Shown: positions 1-10,296, counted from the stretch's first letter. The stretch: 64,000 nt of DNA from Sphingobacteriales bacterium (GCA_021298155.1 JAJTEN010000007.1:1-64000); one strand, 5' to 3'. Made by a program: numbers and translations. Notes: a model not told the origin generated them from the letters alone.

Positions 1-1134
1 CTTTTCCATTTCGCAAGCAGACTGCCAACACACCTCTGTTTCAGCAAGTTTATAGCCAGCACTTAATGTATCAAATACAGGTCGGTTAACGATGCTCGAA
101 TCCAAGTTCCCCATCCTAATTTTTAGGTAAACAGAATCATTTAAGTCTACTACCCTAATTTTGAAACAAGCCTTATCTGGAATTTGAATCTCTACCGTAT
201 CCTGCATTAATAATTGTCCGTTTATCTTAATAACACTTGCTACTGGTGGGTTATTTGGACAATTGGCAACAGTGTATTGCAATTCTAATCTTACCTCCCC
301 AATCTTTACACCAAATCTATATTCTTCTACACGTATACTAGCCACATACACTCCAGGGGCATTTGGATTGCATGAGATTTGACCGGTTGTGGGATTAATT
401 GTGAGCGGAGCAGTACCTAAAATTGGTTTTGAATTATCGTAGCCATTTCTCCATACTGTATTGGAATACGGACCAGCAGTAGCGTTGTTCGACTGAGGAT
501 TATTTCTATCTAAATTGCCATTCATTGGTTCAATAAATGAATACCTCAGTTCATCTCCGTCATCATCTACAAAATCCATATTGTATGTGTATAAATTATT
601 GGTACACATCAATGTATTAGGATTATTGGTATATCTAGGCGTGCTATTTTTTACCGTTCTTAAATTTGGTAGCTCTGCGTATAAAGTTAAGGAAGCAGAT
701 CCCGGATTGACAATATTTTCTATTATTCCATTTCTGCAACAACGCTGATAGCTCATGTAATACCCGTTATTGCTGTTGTAATTGTTATCGTTGAGGGTAA
801 TGTTCGACCTATAGGTACCAACATGCGTGCAACCCGTGGCAACACTTGCGCAATTATCTCCTGTAAATTTAAGTGTATCGTCGTTCACTCTGGAGAAATT
901 TAATGAGAATTGCGCTTTTTTAATATGGGTATTCTTTTCAAAAATGCCCACTGTTATTGGATTATCAAAATACGCATCTGGGTTGCCATTTTCACAATCA
1001 CGCAGCACCCGAACCGTTAATTGGTATGAACTTCCACTAATATGTTTCAACTCAATAATACCCCCAACAAGATGCGTTGCCTGCAGGCAATTAGGCAGAA
1101 TGAGGAATAATAATATGCTTAAAATCTTATTCAA
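1..1134 (-). CDS. Large secreted gliding-motility-associated/CHU-type protein, N-terminal part (runs off window edge)
   Basis: Absent from the ORF track (partial, TTG start). Minus-strand reading gives LNKILSILLFLILPNCLQATHLVGGIIELKHISGSSYQLTVRVLRDCENG...YQRCCRNGIIENI..., the typical N-terminus of Bacteroidota cell-surface proteins. Confidence 0.8.
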   Translation of the reverse strand, partial: MNKILSILLFLILPNCLQATHLVGGIIELKHISGSSYQLTVRVLRDCENGNPDAYFDNPITVGIFEKNTHIKKAQFSLNFSRVNDDTLKFTGDNCASVATGCTHVGTYRSNITLNDNNYNSNNGYYMSYQRCCRNGIIENIVNPGSASLTLYAELPNLRTVKNSTPRYTNNPNTLMCTNNLYTYNMDFVDDDGDELRYSFIEPMNGNLDRNNPQSNNATAGPYSNTVWRNGYDNSKPILGTAPLTINPTTGQISCNPNAPGVYVASIRVEEYRFGVKIGEVRLELQYTVANCPNNPPVASVIKINGQLLMQDTVEIQIPDKACFKIRVVDLNDSVYLKIRMGNLDSSIVNRPVFDTLSAGYKLAETEVCWQSACEMEK

Positions 1135-1202
1135 ATTATATCAAACATAATGAATGTGGCTATCAAAAATAAGAAAATTTCTCTGAAATTGTTTTGATTA
1201 CC

Positions 1203-1210
1203 TATTTTTG
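1203..1210 (+). promoter_or_regulatory. Bacteroidota -7 element (TATTTTTG)
   Basis: Matches TAnnTTTG, 4 nt before the ATG at 1215. Confidence 0.45.
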
Positions 1211-1214
1211 ACAC

Positions 1215-1634
1215 ATGCCTGAATTAAACAAAAGTAAGTTTGAGAGCATCTTGCAGGTAAGGCCAGATGATATTGATATGAACCAACATGTTCATAGCAG
1301 CAAGTATATTGATTATGTATTGGCTGCTCGTTTCGACCAAATGAATAGATGCTATAAAATGCCTATTACAGAATTTACCAAACATGGTTATGGTTGGGTT
1401 GTAAAAAATACGTTCATAGAATACAAAAGACCTCTTGTTTTAGGAGATGAAATTTTGGTTCGAACCTATATTGATGAGATGCAAAAAGATGGAGTTAAGG
1501 TAAATTTTGAAATTTTAAAAAATGATACGCAAAAAGTGTCATGCATTGGATATTTTAATTATACCATGATAGACCTTAAAACAGCTCGAGCCACTAGTAT
1601 ACCAGAATGGATTATTGAGCGTTACAGCATTTAA
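1215..1634 (+). CDS. Acyl-CoA thioesterase (hotdog fold)
   Basis: ORF with VRPDDIDMNQHVHSSKYIDYV, a 4HBT-type motif. Confidence 0.8.
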   Translation: MPELNKSKFESILQVRPDDIDMNQHVHSSKYIDYVLAARFDQMNRCYKMPITEFTKHGYGWVVKNTFIEYKRPLVLGDEILVRTYIDEMQKDGVKVNFEILKNDTQKVSCIGYFNYTMIDLKTARATSIPEWIIERYSI

Positions 1635-1656
1635 AATAAAGTATAATTTTACAGCG

Positions 1657-3072
1657 TTGAAAAAAATTACTTCCTATTTATTCATTCTGTTTTTACTAGG
1701 CATATTGGTACAATCATGCCGCAAAAACGATATTTTTACCAAGGATGCGGTAAGCTTACAATTTTCAACGGATACCGTGTTTTTCGACACCCTATTCTCT
1801 AAACTTGGAAATAATCCCAACTCGCCCCGGAGCATCACTTTACAAGTGCGTGTTACCAACCCTTCTGCCAATGCGGTTAAAACCAATATTAGTTTGCTGG
1901 GTAATTTTTACGGTATTTTTAAGCTGAATGTGGATGGCAGAGCTGGAAGCGTATTTAACAACATTGAGATAAGAGGTAACGACAGTATCTATATTTTTGT
2001 TCAGGCTTATATAGACCCCGTTGGTAGCAACACACCTTTTATTGTTACTGATCAAATTTTGTTTGAAACCAATGGCAATAAGCAAGATGTTGATTTAGTG
2101 GCGTGGACGCAAGACGCCAATTACTTTCAAAATGAGGTATTAGATTGTAATAGTGGAAATTTGCTGTGGACCAGCGACAAACCTATCGTTATTTACGATT
2201 CAATATTAATTCCAAAAGGATGCACACTCACTGTAGAAGCGGGCACACAAATACACAACTATAACCGCTCGTGTATTCTAGTGCAAGGGACCTTAATTGT
2301 AAATGGAACCATAGAAAAACCAGTGGTATTTCAAGGAAGCAGACTAGACGATGATTACAAAGAATTCCCGGGGCAATGGATTGGAATTCGATTTTTACCA
2401 GGTAGCAGTGGAAATAGTATACAAGGTGCCATTATAAAAAATGGATATATTGGAATTGAAGTAGACTCTATGCCAAGTAGCGGCCAATACGGATTAACAC
2501 TCAAATCTTCTATCATAAGAAACATGAGTGCCTGTGGCTTATTAAATTACTCGGCTAAAATTTATGCAGAAAACAACCTAGTTGCCAATACCGGATTATT
2601 TACATTTATTGGCGAACTGGGCGGAACCTACACCTTAATTCACAACACCTTCTCTTCGCAAAGTCAGGTTACCGGCAGAAAAGACCCAGGTTTTTATCTA
2701 AGTAACGCCCCAGGAAGGTCGGCCTCAGGTACCATTTTATATAGTTATCCACTGGTTATGCAGGTTCAAAATAATATCATTTATGGCAACCTCGACGACG
2801 AATTTTTTATTAATAATGATCCAAATGGGATTCCCATTAGTAACCCAATTTTACAAAACTGCCTGATTAAATCTAAAAATACCAGTTTAAATACCAATGG
2901 GAATATCTTGAACAAAGACCCTAAATTCATAAATGTATCAAAAGCAGATTTTGACTTAGAAGCAAATTCTCCATGCAGAAATGCGGGCACCAATGTGGGG
3001 ATATTGTTAGATTTAAAAAATAGAAATAGGAACACTGCCGCACCCAGTATTGGCGCATATGAAGTACAGTAA
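1657..3072 (+). CDS. Lipoprotein with predicted parallel beta-helix/choice-of-anchor region
   Basis: Likely TTG start at 1657 gives LKKITSYLFILFLLGILVQSCRKND (lipobox); C-terminal NSPCRNAGTN...GAYE typical of polysaccharase-like beta-helix proteins. Confidence 0.65.
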   Translation: MKKITSYLFILFLLGILVQSCRKNDIFTKDAVSLQFSTDTVFFDTLFSKLGNNPNSPRSITLQVRVTNPSANAVKTNISLLGNFYGIFKLNVDGRAGSVFNNIEIRGNDSIYIFVQAYIDPVGSNTPFIVTDQILFETNGNKQDVDLVAWTQDANYFQNEVLDCNSGNLLWTSDKPIVIYDSILIPKGCTLTVEAGTQIHNYNRSCILVQGTLIVNGTIEKPVVFQGSRLDDDYKEFPGQWIGIRFLPGSSGNSIQGAIIKNGYIGIEVDSMPSSGQYGLTLKSSIIRNMSACGLLNYSAKIYAENNLVANTGLFTFIGELGGTYTLIHNTFSSQSQVTGRKDPGFYLSNAPGRSASGTILYSYPLVMQVQNNIIYGNLDDEFFINNDPNGIPISNPILQNCLIKSKNTSLNTNGNILNKDPKFINVSKADFDLEANSPCRNAGTNVGILLDLKNRNRNTAAPSIGAYEVQ

Positions 3073-3130
3073 TCCACATAGCTAAAGTTTGGTTCGAACC
3101 AAAATAAATTGCAATTGAATTAAATTAAAC

Positions 3131-3138
3131 TAGCTTTG
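3131..3138 (+). promoter_or_regulatory. Bacteroidota promoter (TTG-N19-TAGCTTTG)
   Basis: TTG at 3109-3111, 19-nt spacer, TAGCTTTG at 3131-3138, just upstream of the cobalamin riboswitch. Confidence 0.5.
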
Positions 3139-3149
3139 TACCGCTTTAG

Positions 3150-3340
3150 GTTGATTGTGTATAAACCATACCACTTTCATTAAAAGGGAACTTAGGTGTA
3201 AATCCTAGACAGTACCCGCTGCTGTAAGCACCGAATGAGCAATCATTCATTTCTTTTTCGTACATGGCCACTTTTTATATGTATAAATGGGAAGGCAGAA
3301 AAAGAAGGTGTAAGTCAGAAGACCTGCCAAAGTAATTATT
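3150..3340 (+). promoter_or_regulatory. Cobalamin riboswitch
   Basis: Core GGGAACTTAGGTGTAAATCCTAGACAGTACCCGCTGCTGTAAGC and B12-box-like AAGTCAGAAGACCTGCC upstream of a TonB receptor; exact ends approximate. Confidence 0.93.
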
Positions 3341-3436
3341 CAACAAGACTTTCGGGAAAAAGAGTCGGGGTGAACCAAATCTTGCTTGGCACTATTTGCT
3401 ATACCTATTCTTTACCCGAAGTAAAAAAACAGTGTT

Positions 3437-5428
3437 TTGAAAAAGAACTTAGGTGTATTACTCTTTATGTGTGTATTGAGCATTGGATCATGGGCTGCCA
3501 AGCCTATAATTGGTGCACTTAATACAGCGAAAATAGATACCAATAAAGTCTTACAAATCATTCATATTTCTGGCACACGCTACCCTCAATTTTTTACTGG
3601 GAGCAAATTACTTCATATCGACTCAAACCAACTTAACTCCTTTCAGCAACAATCAATTGCTGGAACTTTGGCGTTTAAAAGTCCGATTTTTATAAAGTCG
3701 TACGGACCAGGGATGCTGGCCACACCAAGTTTTAGAGGTGGAAACGCGAACCACACTGCTATTATTTGGAATGGATTTAATTTACAAAGTCCAATGAACG
3801 GACAAGTAGACCTAAACAACATTCCTAGCTTTTTAATAGATAATATAGACATTCAATTTGGCAGTCAATCTGTTTTATTTGGTTCAGGAAATATTGGTGG
3901 CACTGTTCACTTAAACAACCAACTCAACCCATCAAGGGGTAAAGGCCTATCTGTTTTGTTGGGCACAGGAAGTTATGGTTCAAACACCGTGGGTATTAAA
4001 TTTGGAATAGCTGGAAGCAAATGGCAAATGGAGCAAAAAATATTTTTAGAATATGCCAATAATAACTTTGCCTATAAAGCCATTGATGCAATGTATCCAA
4101 AATCAAGGCAAACTGTAGATCCAAATTCACTACCCACGCAATACACCACAAATGCGCAAAGAAAAAATGGGGCCTGGGTGCAAGCGTTTGCTTATACTAT
4201 TTCACATAGGCAAAAACTGAATATCCGAACATGGCTGCAAAACCATGAAAGAAATATCCCACCCAGCTTAAATGGAGTTAACCTAAATACCCAGCAAAAA
4301 GACGAATCGGCAAGGGCTATGCTTGAGTATGCATATAAATATAAAGCCTATGAATTACAGGCAAGGTATGGGTATTTTATCGATGCACTAACTTTTAAAA
4401 ATGATCAGACCCGAGAGAGTTATAGTTTGGCTAGTAGTCAGACTGCTTTTATAGACCAATTTTATTTGAAAGATAAATTCCAATGGCACGGAAGTGCCAT
4501 GTTTCAAGAAAATAAAGCACAATTAAGAGGTGTCAATATGTTTTGGCAACAAGATAAAATAGCTCTATTTAGCAGTGTAAAAGTTCAACACTTTGACCAA
4601 AAATTAAAGCAGCAAATTTCGGTGCGCCAAGAATGGGTAGATGGTAAAGAGATACCAATCATGCCATCTTATGGAATAAGCTATAAACTATCTCCAAACT
4701 TTTATGTAGATGGAAATGTATCGCGCAATTACCGACTACCCACCTTCAATGATTTATATTGGCCCAATATGGGTAACCCAAACCTTCAGCCAGAATTTGG
4801 GTGGAATCAAGAGATCAGTATACACGGCTTTGAATCTAAAAACTTCAGAAACTTTAAAGGAGGCTATACGGGTAAAAGTGCGCTTGTTAGCGGAAATATT
4901 ACCTATTTTAACAAACACATTCATAATTGGATTATTTGGGTGCCCGCAGGTGGTAACTTAAGCACACCCATGAATGTGTACAAAGTTTGGAGCAGAGGAA
5001 TTGAATTATCTTGGCAGGTAAGACTCAGAAATAGAAAGAAAAGTGAAATCATATTCAGTGGCATGCATGATTATACCCAAACCACTAACCAAGCATCTGT
5101 GCTAATGAACGACGCCTCTCTAAACAAACAACTCATATACACACCTCGCATTAAACACCAAATGCAAATCCAATATATGCGAGGGACTTATGCCTTTCAG
5201 TACATCTATAATTATATAGGAACGCGCTTTGTAAGTTCAGACCATAGCAATTGGCTCATGCCATATAGCCTGCATGGATTAAATGTGAGCAAAAAATGGA
5301 CTTGGTTCGGCAAGCATTGGCAAACCCAAATATTGATAAATAACCTCTTTAATACTTCTTACCAAATAATGGTGAACCAACCTATGCCATTGGTAAATTA
5401 TCAACTAAGTCTAAATCTAAAACTTTAA
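3437..5428 (+). CDS. btuB: TonB-dependent vitamin B12 receptor, BtuB-like
   Basis: Plug/barrel motifs (SFRGGNANHTAIIWNGFNLQSPMNGQVDLNNIP; NYRLPTFNDLYWP); downstream of cobalamin riboswitch; TTG start. Confidence 0.85.
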   Translation: MKKNLGVLLFMCVLSIGSWAAKPIIGALNTAKIDTNKVLQIIHISGTRYPQFFTGSKLLHIDSNQLNSFQQQSIAGTLAFKSPIFIKSYGPGMLATPSFRGGNANHTAIIWNGFNLQSPMNGQVDLNNIPSFLIDNIDIQFGSQSVLFGSGNIGGTVHLNNQLNPSRGKGLSVLLGTGSYGSNTVGIKFGIAGSKWQMEQKIFLEYANNNFAYKAIDAMYPKSRQTVDPNSLPTQYTTNAQRKNGAWVQAFAYTISHRQKLNIRTWLQNHERNIPPSLNGVNLNTQQKDESARAMLEYAYKYKAYELQARYGYFIDALTFKNDQTRESYSLASSQTAFIDQFYLKDKFQWHGSAMFQENKAQLRGVNMFWQQDKIALFSSVKVQHFDQKLKQQISVRQEWVDGKEIPIMPSYGISYKLSPNFYVDGNVSRNYRLPTFNDLYWPNMGNPNLQPEFGWNQEISIHGFESKNFRNFKGGYTGKSALVSGNITYFNKHIHNWIIWVPAGGNLSTPMNVYKVWSRGIELSWQVRLRNRKKSEIIFSGMHDYTQTTNQASVLMNDASLNKQLIYTPRIKHQMQIQYMRGTYAFQYIYNYIGTRFVSSDHSNWLMPYSLHGLNVSKKWTWFGKHWQTQILINNLFNTSYQIMVNQPMPLVNYQLSLNLKL

Positions 5429-5440
5429 ACATTAAACAAC

Positions 5441-6397
5441 ATGAAAAAACTATTACAATTTACAGGAGTACTTCTCTTCTTACTACTAAGCAAAGTAGGC
5501 AAAGCACAAACAGTTGCCGGCTTTGAAAACATAAGCTTGGCACCCAACTCATTTTACAATGGAAGCGATTTTGCCGGCGGCACAAAAAGCGGTGATTTCT
5601 ATTTTAGAAATAGCTACGATTCTTCATTTGGCGGCTTTTGGAGTGGCTTCTCCGTTTCAAACATGAAGGATGATAGCACCAAAGGTTTTATGAACCAATA
5701 CAGTGCCATTACAGGTGGCGGATTTAACTCTACCAATTATGGCGTATTTTACGGAAAAGGAAACATTTTAGTAGAAGGAGATGCCAAAGGCAAACCAGTA
5801 AACGGTTTTTTTATTACTAATGGAACGTATGCCTACTACGATATGAAAGAAGGCAGCGCATTTACCAAAAAATTTGGAGGCACAAGTGGCAATGATCCAG
5901 ACTTTTTTAAAGTAAGCATCAATGCATGGAAAAATAATGGAAACCGAGCCGATACAAGCCTAGATGTTTATTTAGCTGATTTTAGATTTAGCGATAATGC
6001 CAATGATTATATCTTAAATACTTGGAAATTTGTAGACTTAAATGCCTTTGGTGCAGTAGACAGTTTTAGTTTCAATTTTTACTCTTCAGATACCGGCCAA
6101 TTTGGTATTAATACTCCCCTTTATTTTTGTATAGATAACTTTGGCTCCCATACCATAGGCATTGAAAAGGCAAACAATAACTTTGGCATAAGGATGTATC
6201 CAAATCCGGCACAAAATACTTTACACATTGCTTGTAATGAAAAAATTGAAGCCATAGAAATATTCAATTTAAACGGAGTACGTGTTTTACAAAGTGAAGA
6301 TACCAACCTAACTATTGATGCATTAATACCAGGTATTTATATTGTTCACGTTCAACATGCTTTTGGCATCAGTCAGCAAAAATTAATTAAACAATAA
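5441..6397 (+). CDS. DUF4465-type secreted protein with T9SS sorting domain, possible B12-binding protein
   Basis: FENISLAPNSFYNGSDFAGGTKSGDFYFRNSYDSSFGGFWSGFSVSN; C-terminal YPNPAQNTLHIA...QQKLIKQ; in riboswitch-controlled operon. Confidence 0.75.
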   Translation: MKKLLQFTGVLLFLLLSKVGKAQTVAGFENISLAPNSFYNGSDFAGGTKSGDFYFRNSYDSSFGGFWSGFSVSNMKDDSTKGFMNQYSAITGGGFNSTNYGVFYGKGNILVEGDAKGKPVNGFFITNGTYAYYDMKEGSAFTKKFGGTSGNDPDFFKVSINAWKNNGNRADTSLDVYLADFRFSDNANDYILNTWKFVDLNAFGAVDSFSFNFYSSDTGQFGINTPLYFCIDNFGSHTIGIEKANNNFGIRMYPNPAQNTLHIACNEKIEAIEIFNLNGVRVLQSEDTNLTIDALIPGIYIVHVQHAFGISQQKLIKQ

Positions 6398-6436
6398 ATG
6401 CAAAACTTACCTGGCATTTTCACAAAAATAACACAC

Positions 6437-7459
6437 ATGAGATGGCTTATTGCTAGCCTTATTTTCATAGCTTCTTGCGATAAAACACCTGAGCAAATTA
6501 CTATGGAAACACCGCAATTACCCGATAGTAATTTGGTAGGTATGTATATTGCCAATGAAGGAAATTTTAATTGGGGAAATGCCAGTTTAAGTTTTTACAA
6601 TCCCATAACAGGTTTGGTTCAAACCGATATATATAAAGCCCACAATGGAAAAGGAGTTGGTGATGTACTGCAATCTATTTGTAGCTTTCAAGACAAACTC
6701 TATTTGGTAGTAAACAACTCACAAAAAATAAGCGTACTCAACGCAAAAACTTGGAAAGAAACACATACCATAACAGGCTTTAATTCGCCGAGATACCTAT
6801 TGCCAATTAACGCACAAAAGGCATACGTAAGCGATTTATATGAAAATGCTGTTTACGTTCTGAACCTAAACACGCAGCAGATTAGCGGAAAAATTAGTTG
6901 TAGTGGTTGGACGGAAGAAATGACTTTGATAAACCATAAGGCCTTTGTATGTGGGGTTGAATCGCCCTATGTGTATGTTATCAATACAACTAGCGACCAA
7001 TTGATAGATAGTATTTATATTGGATATGGTGCACAGTATATGCGACAAGATGTATTAAATAATATTTGGGTATTGAGCAATGGAAAAGCGCCTATTTTAC
7101 CTAGCTTAACCAAGCTAAACAGTGCGGGTGAGCTTGAATTACAATTGTGGTTTAAACAAGGAGATACCCCGCGCAGGCTAGAGATGAACGATCAAAAAAA
7201 TCGCTTGTTTTGGATTAACAAAGATGTATATACCATGCCTGTGAATGATACCGTTTTACCAACAAATGCGCTTATTCTAGCAGGTAATAAAAACTTTTAT
7301 GCACTTGGATTTGAGCCGTATAATAAAGAAATTTTAGTGTCTGATGCCAAAGATTATGTGCAAAAAAGCGAAGTGTATCGCTTCAATTTATCGGGACAAT
7401 TAATGGGGAGTTTTCATACCCAAATCAATACAGGAAATTTTTATGCAAGAACTAAATAA
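6437..7459 (+). CDS. YncE-like beta-propeller surface lipoprotein, BtuG-like
   Basis: Internal start MRWLIASLIFIASCDKTPEQ (lipobox); repeated propeller blades; follows btuB. Confidence 0.7.
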   Translation: MRWLIASLIFIASCDKTPEQITMETPQLPDSNLVGMYIANEGNFNWGNASLSFYNPITGLVQTDIYKAHNGKGVGDVLQSICSFQDKLYLVVNNSQKISVLNAKTWKETHTITGFNSPRYLLPINAQKAYVSDLYENAVYVLNLNTQQISGKISCSGWTEEMTLINHKAFVCGVESPYVYVINTTSDQLIDSIYIGYGAQYMRQDVLNNIWVLSNGKAPILPSLTKLNSAGELELQLWFKQGDTPRRLEMNDQKNRLFWINKDVYTMPVNDTVLPTNALILAGNKNFYALGFEPYNKEILVSDAKDYVQKSEVYRFNLSGQLMGSFHTQINTGNFYARTK

Positions 7460-7628
7460 AAAAGAAAATAATCCAAGTACTAAAGTCAACTTGTCTAAAA
7501 ACAATTTGGTAGCTGGCGAACATTATTATTTCGAAAATGGATATATGGTATTTACAGCAAACTATCATCTACAAAGGGGTTACTGCTGCAAAAATGGATG
7601 TAGGCATTGCCCTTATCCAAAAAACTAA
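7443..7628 (+). CDS. DUF5522-type small Cys-rich protein
   Basis: 61 aa ending YCCKNGCRHCPYPKN. Confidence 0.65.
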   Translation: MQELNKKENNPSTKVNLSKNNLVAGEHYYFENGYMVFTANYHLQRGYCCKNGCRHCPYPKN

Positions 7629-8773
7629 AAAGCTTCAGAAATAGCTAAATATACGCCACGGATATTTTTTTCTCCAAAGCCAATATCCATGCGGGCATTT
7701 AAGTGTTCTTTTCGAATCAGTACACCCCTAAAACCAAATCCATAATTGGGCTTAATATGCCTACTTAATTCACTTAAATGTGAGCCCACATTTCCAAAGC
7801 CACCAAAAAAAGTCATCCCAAACGGGCCCCAAATAGATTTGCGCAATTCTGCTTGAAATGCAAAATAATGATCATCTCTATACCTACCATTGTAATAACC
7901 ACGCATAATCATCTCATTGCCTATAGTTGGCATTTGTCTGAAAGGGACTAGGCCGCCATTATAACTTCCCAAAAATTGCGTAGCCAATACATCCTTTTTA
8001 CCTAAAGGTACGTATTTTCTTAAATCAACTAGAACCGATTTAAAGCGATAGTTATTTAATTTAGCATGTACAAACATATGATTGCTTATTTCTAAATAAG
8101 CACCAGATCTCGGAAAAAATACATTGTCTCTATTGTCAAATGCAAGTGCTAATCCTGCCCCTAAAACCTCATACCCATTAATACCCGGAACCAAGCTCTG
8201 GGAAGTTTTATTTAGGTCTGAGAATTGAATATCAAAAAGGCGCTCATACATGAATTGCGGGCCAAAATACAAGTTTTTAAAAACCTGTTTAACAAAGCGC
8301 GCATTAAACCGATGCTGTTTAAAATGATAGGACTCCTTAGCAGATTCAAGTGCCGTATTTCCTATTCCCCAATAATATTCATTAAAATCATTGTAAACGT
8401 ATTGTGCCTTTAGGTTGTAGCTATTCTGCTTAAAAAAAATATCTATATGAGGCCTAATATTAAACTGATTTAATTGGGTGTAGGAAGAATTTAATCGCAA
8501 TGATGAGGGGCGAGTTATACTATCGTATGCTGTTTTAAATACATAACCAAAACTAGCGCCTAATTTTATACCCGTTTCAGGCGAAACAGCCCAAATGGGT
8601 ATCACATAAAAATATTTATTTTTGGGTTTGGTGTCTGACCCCTCAATTAAAGTATACGCTTTGTCGACAAGAAGTTCTAACTTACTTCTTTCTTGCCCCC
8701 ACGTAAAATTGAGGTAAAGCAAGAAAAAAGTAACTAAAGATAATCGTTTATATGTTACCTGAACATATTGCAT
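7625..8773 (-). CDS. BamA/TamA-family outer membrane beta-barrel protein
   Basis: Signal peptide; AFDNRDNVFFPRSGAYLEIS and C-terminal aromatic residue typical of surface antigen D15 barrels. Confidence 0.75.
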   Translation of the reverse strand: MQYVQVTYKRLSLVTFFLLYLNFTWGQERSKLELLVDKAYTLIEGSDTKPKNKYFYVIPIWAVSPETGIKLGASFGYVFKTAYDSITRPSSLRLNSSYTQLNQFNIRPHIDIFFKQNSYNLKAQYVYNDFNEYYWGIGNTALESAKESYHFKQHRFNARFVKQVFKNLYFGPQFMYERLFDIQFSDLNKTSQSLVPGINGYEVLGAGLALAFDNRDNVFFPRSGAYLEISNHMFVHAKLNNYRFKSVLVDLRKYVPLGKKDVLATQFLGSYNGGLVPFRQMPTIGNEMIMRGYYNGRYRDDHYFAFQAELRKSIWGPFGMTFFGGFGNVGSHLSELSRHIKPNYGFGFRGVLIRKEHLNARMDIGFGEKNIRGVYLAISEAF

Positions 8774-10296
8774 TAAGGCAATAACCTTCCGTACATTCTT
8801 GGAAATGGAATACTTTCACGTACATGTGGTAATTTACAAATCCAAGTAACCAAACGCTCTAAACCTAAACCAAAACCAGCATGGGGAACAGTTCCATATC
8901 TTCTCAAATCTAAATACCATTCAAAGGCTTCCATTGGCAATTGATGTTCGTTTATTTTCTCAATAAGCAATTGCTCATTTGTTTCACGCTCACCACCACC
9001 AACAATTTCACCATATCCTTCTGGTGCTAATACATCCACACCTCTGGCAAATTTACTATTATTGGGATCGCGTTTTAAGTAGAACGCTTTCACTTCATGT
9101 GGCCAATTATACACCATAATTGGCACATCAAACAAACGCGTAATTACGGTTTCATCACTGCCACCCAAATCGTTGCCATATTCAAAATTACGCGCACTGT
9201 TTAACCACTGCGGAATGTTTCTTTCTTGCTCTTGCAAATCGCCAAGCTCTTGCTTTAGCTTATCAATCTGCGCTTGATTAAAACCAATTTCACCCTTTTT
9301 CATACCAGGTGTTTTAATCTTATTTTCGCGCTCAGCAATTTCGGTCTGAACCAAACCTATGCGCGCTTGAACTGCTTTTAATTCATTCTCGAGTGAAACA
9401 ATAGCATTTTGGCCGTTTACATCTTGTTCCCCTTTGATAATACGAACGGCTTCATCATAAGTTAAACGCGGAAATGGCTTAACAATATTCTTTAAAATCT
9501 CGGTATCTCTTCCAATGATGGCTAATTCCTTTTCACAAGTCTGTAATACAGAACTTACCACACTGCGCAAGAAATCTTCGATTAAATCCATGTTATCAAA
9601 AATATCATAGAAAGCCATTTCTGGTTCAATCATCCAAAACTCACTCAAATGCCTACGCGTTTTAGATTTCTCGGCACGGAAAGTTGGGCCAAATGTATAA
9701 ATCTTACCTAAAGTCATAGCCATAGCCTCACCATACAGCTGGCCACTCTGACTCAAATAAGCTGGATCTCCGTAAAAGTCGGTTTCAAATAAGTTACTTG
9801 TACCCTCACAGGCATTGCCCGTAAAGAGCGGCGCATCCATTTGCACAAATCCTTTTGATTGAAAGAATTCATGAATAGAGAAAATAATCTTGTTACGAAT
9901 ACGCATGATAGCCCATTGACGCTGACTACGTAGCCAAAGGTGACGTTTATCCATTAAGAAGTCTACGCCATGCTCTTTTTTTGCTATTGGATAATCAACC
10001 GATTCACCAATGATTTGAAGCGCATTTACCTGCAATTCAAATCCGCCCATTTGGCGCTCGTCTTTTACCACCAAACCTGTTAACGAAACAGAAGCTTCTA
10101 AAGTAATTTTGCGGGCCTCTTCAAAAAGTGCTTCTCCAACGGTATCTAAGCTAATAACACACTGGCACCAGCCGGTACCATCGCGTAAAACAACAAAAAC
10201 CAAACCTTTACTTTCACGTTTGTTGCTGGCCCATCCTAATAATGTAAGCTCCTGACCTTCAAAACTTGCAAGGTCTTTAATTAAATATTTTTGCAC
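8773..10296 (-). CDS. asnS: Asparagine--tRNA ligase
   Basis: Class II aaRS motifs (FRAEKSKTRRHLSEFWMIEPEMAF; HAGFGLGLERLVTWIC). Confidence 0.95.
   Translation of the reverse strand: MQKYLIKDLASFEGQELTLLGWASNKRESKGLVFVVLRDGTGWCQCVISLDTVGEALFEEARKITLEASVSLTGLVVKDERQMGGFELQVNALQIIGESVDYPIAKKEHGVDFLMDKRHLWLRSQRQWAIMRIRNKIIFSIHEFFQSKGFVQMDAPLFTGNACEGTSNLFETDFYGDPAYLSQSGQLYGEAMAMTLGKIYTFGPTFRAEKSKTRRHLSEFWMIEPEMAFYDIFDNMDLIEDFLRSVVSSVLQTCEKELAIIGRDTEILKNIVKPFPRLTYDEAVRIIKGEQDVNGQNAIVSLENELKAVQARIGLVQTEIAERENKIKTPGMKKGEIGFNQAQIDKLKQELGDLQEQERNIPQWLNSARNFEYGNDLGGSDETVITRLFDVPIMVYNWPHEVKAFYLKRDPNNSKFARGVDVLAPEGYGEIVGGGERETNEQLLIEKINEHQLPMEAFEWYLDLRRYGTVPHAGFGLGLERLVTWICKLPHVRESIPFPRMYGRLLP

Noticed and set aside
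515-1150. Plus-strand ORFs of 77 and 107 aa
   Set aside because: Antisense to the partial minus-strand surface protein, which has a clear family signature.
3235-3522. 95-aa ORF
   Set aside because: Lies in the cobalamin riboswitch and btuB start; no protein-like features.
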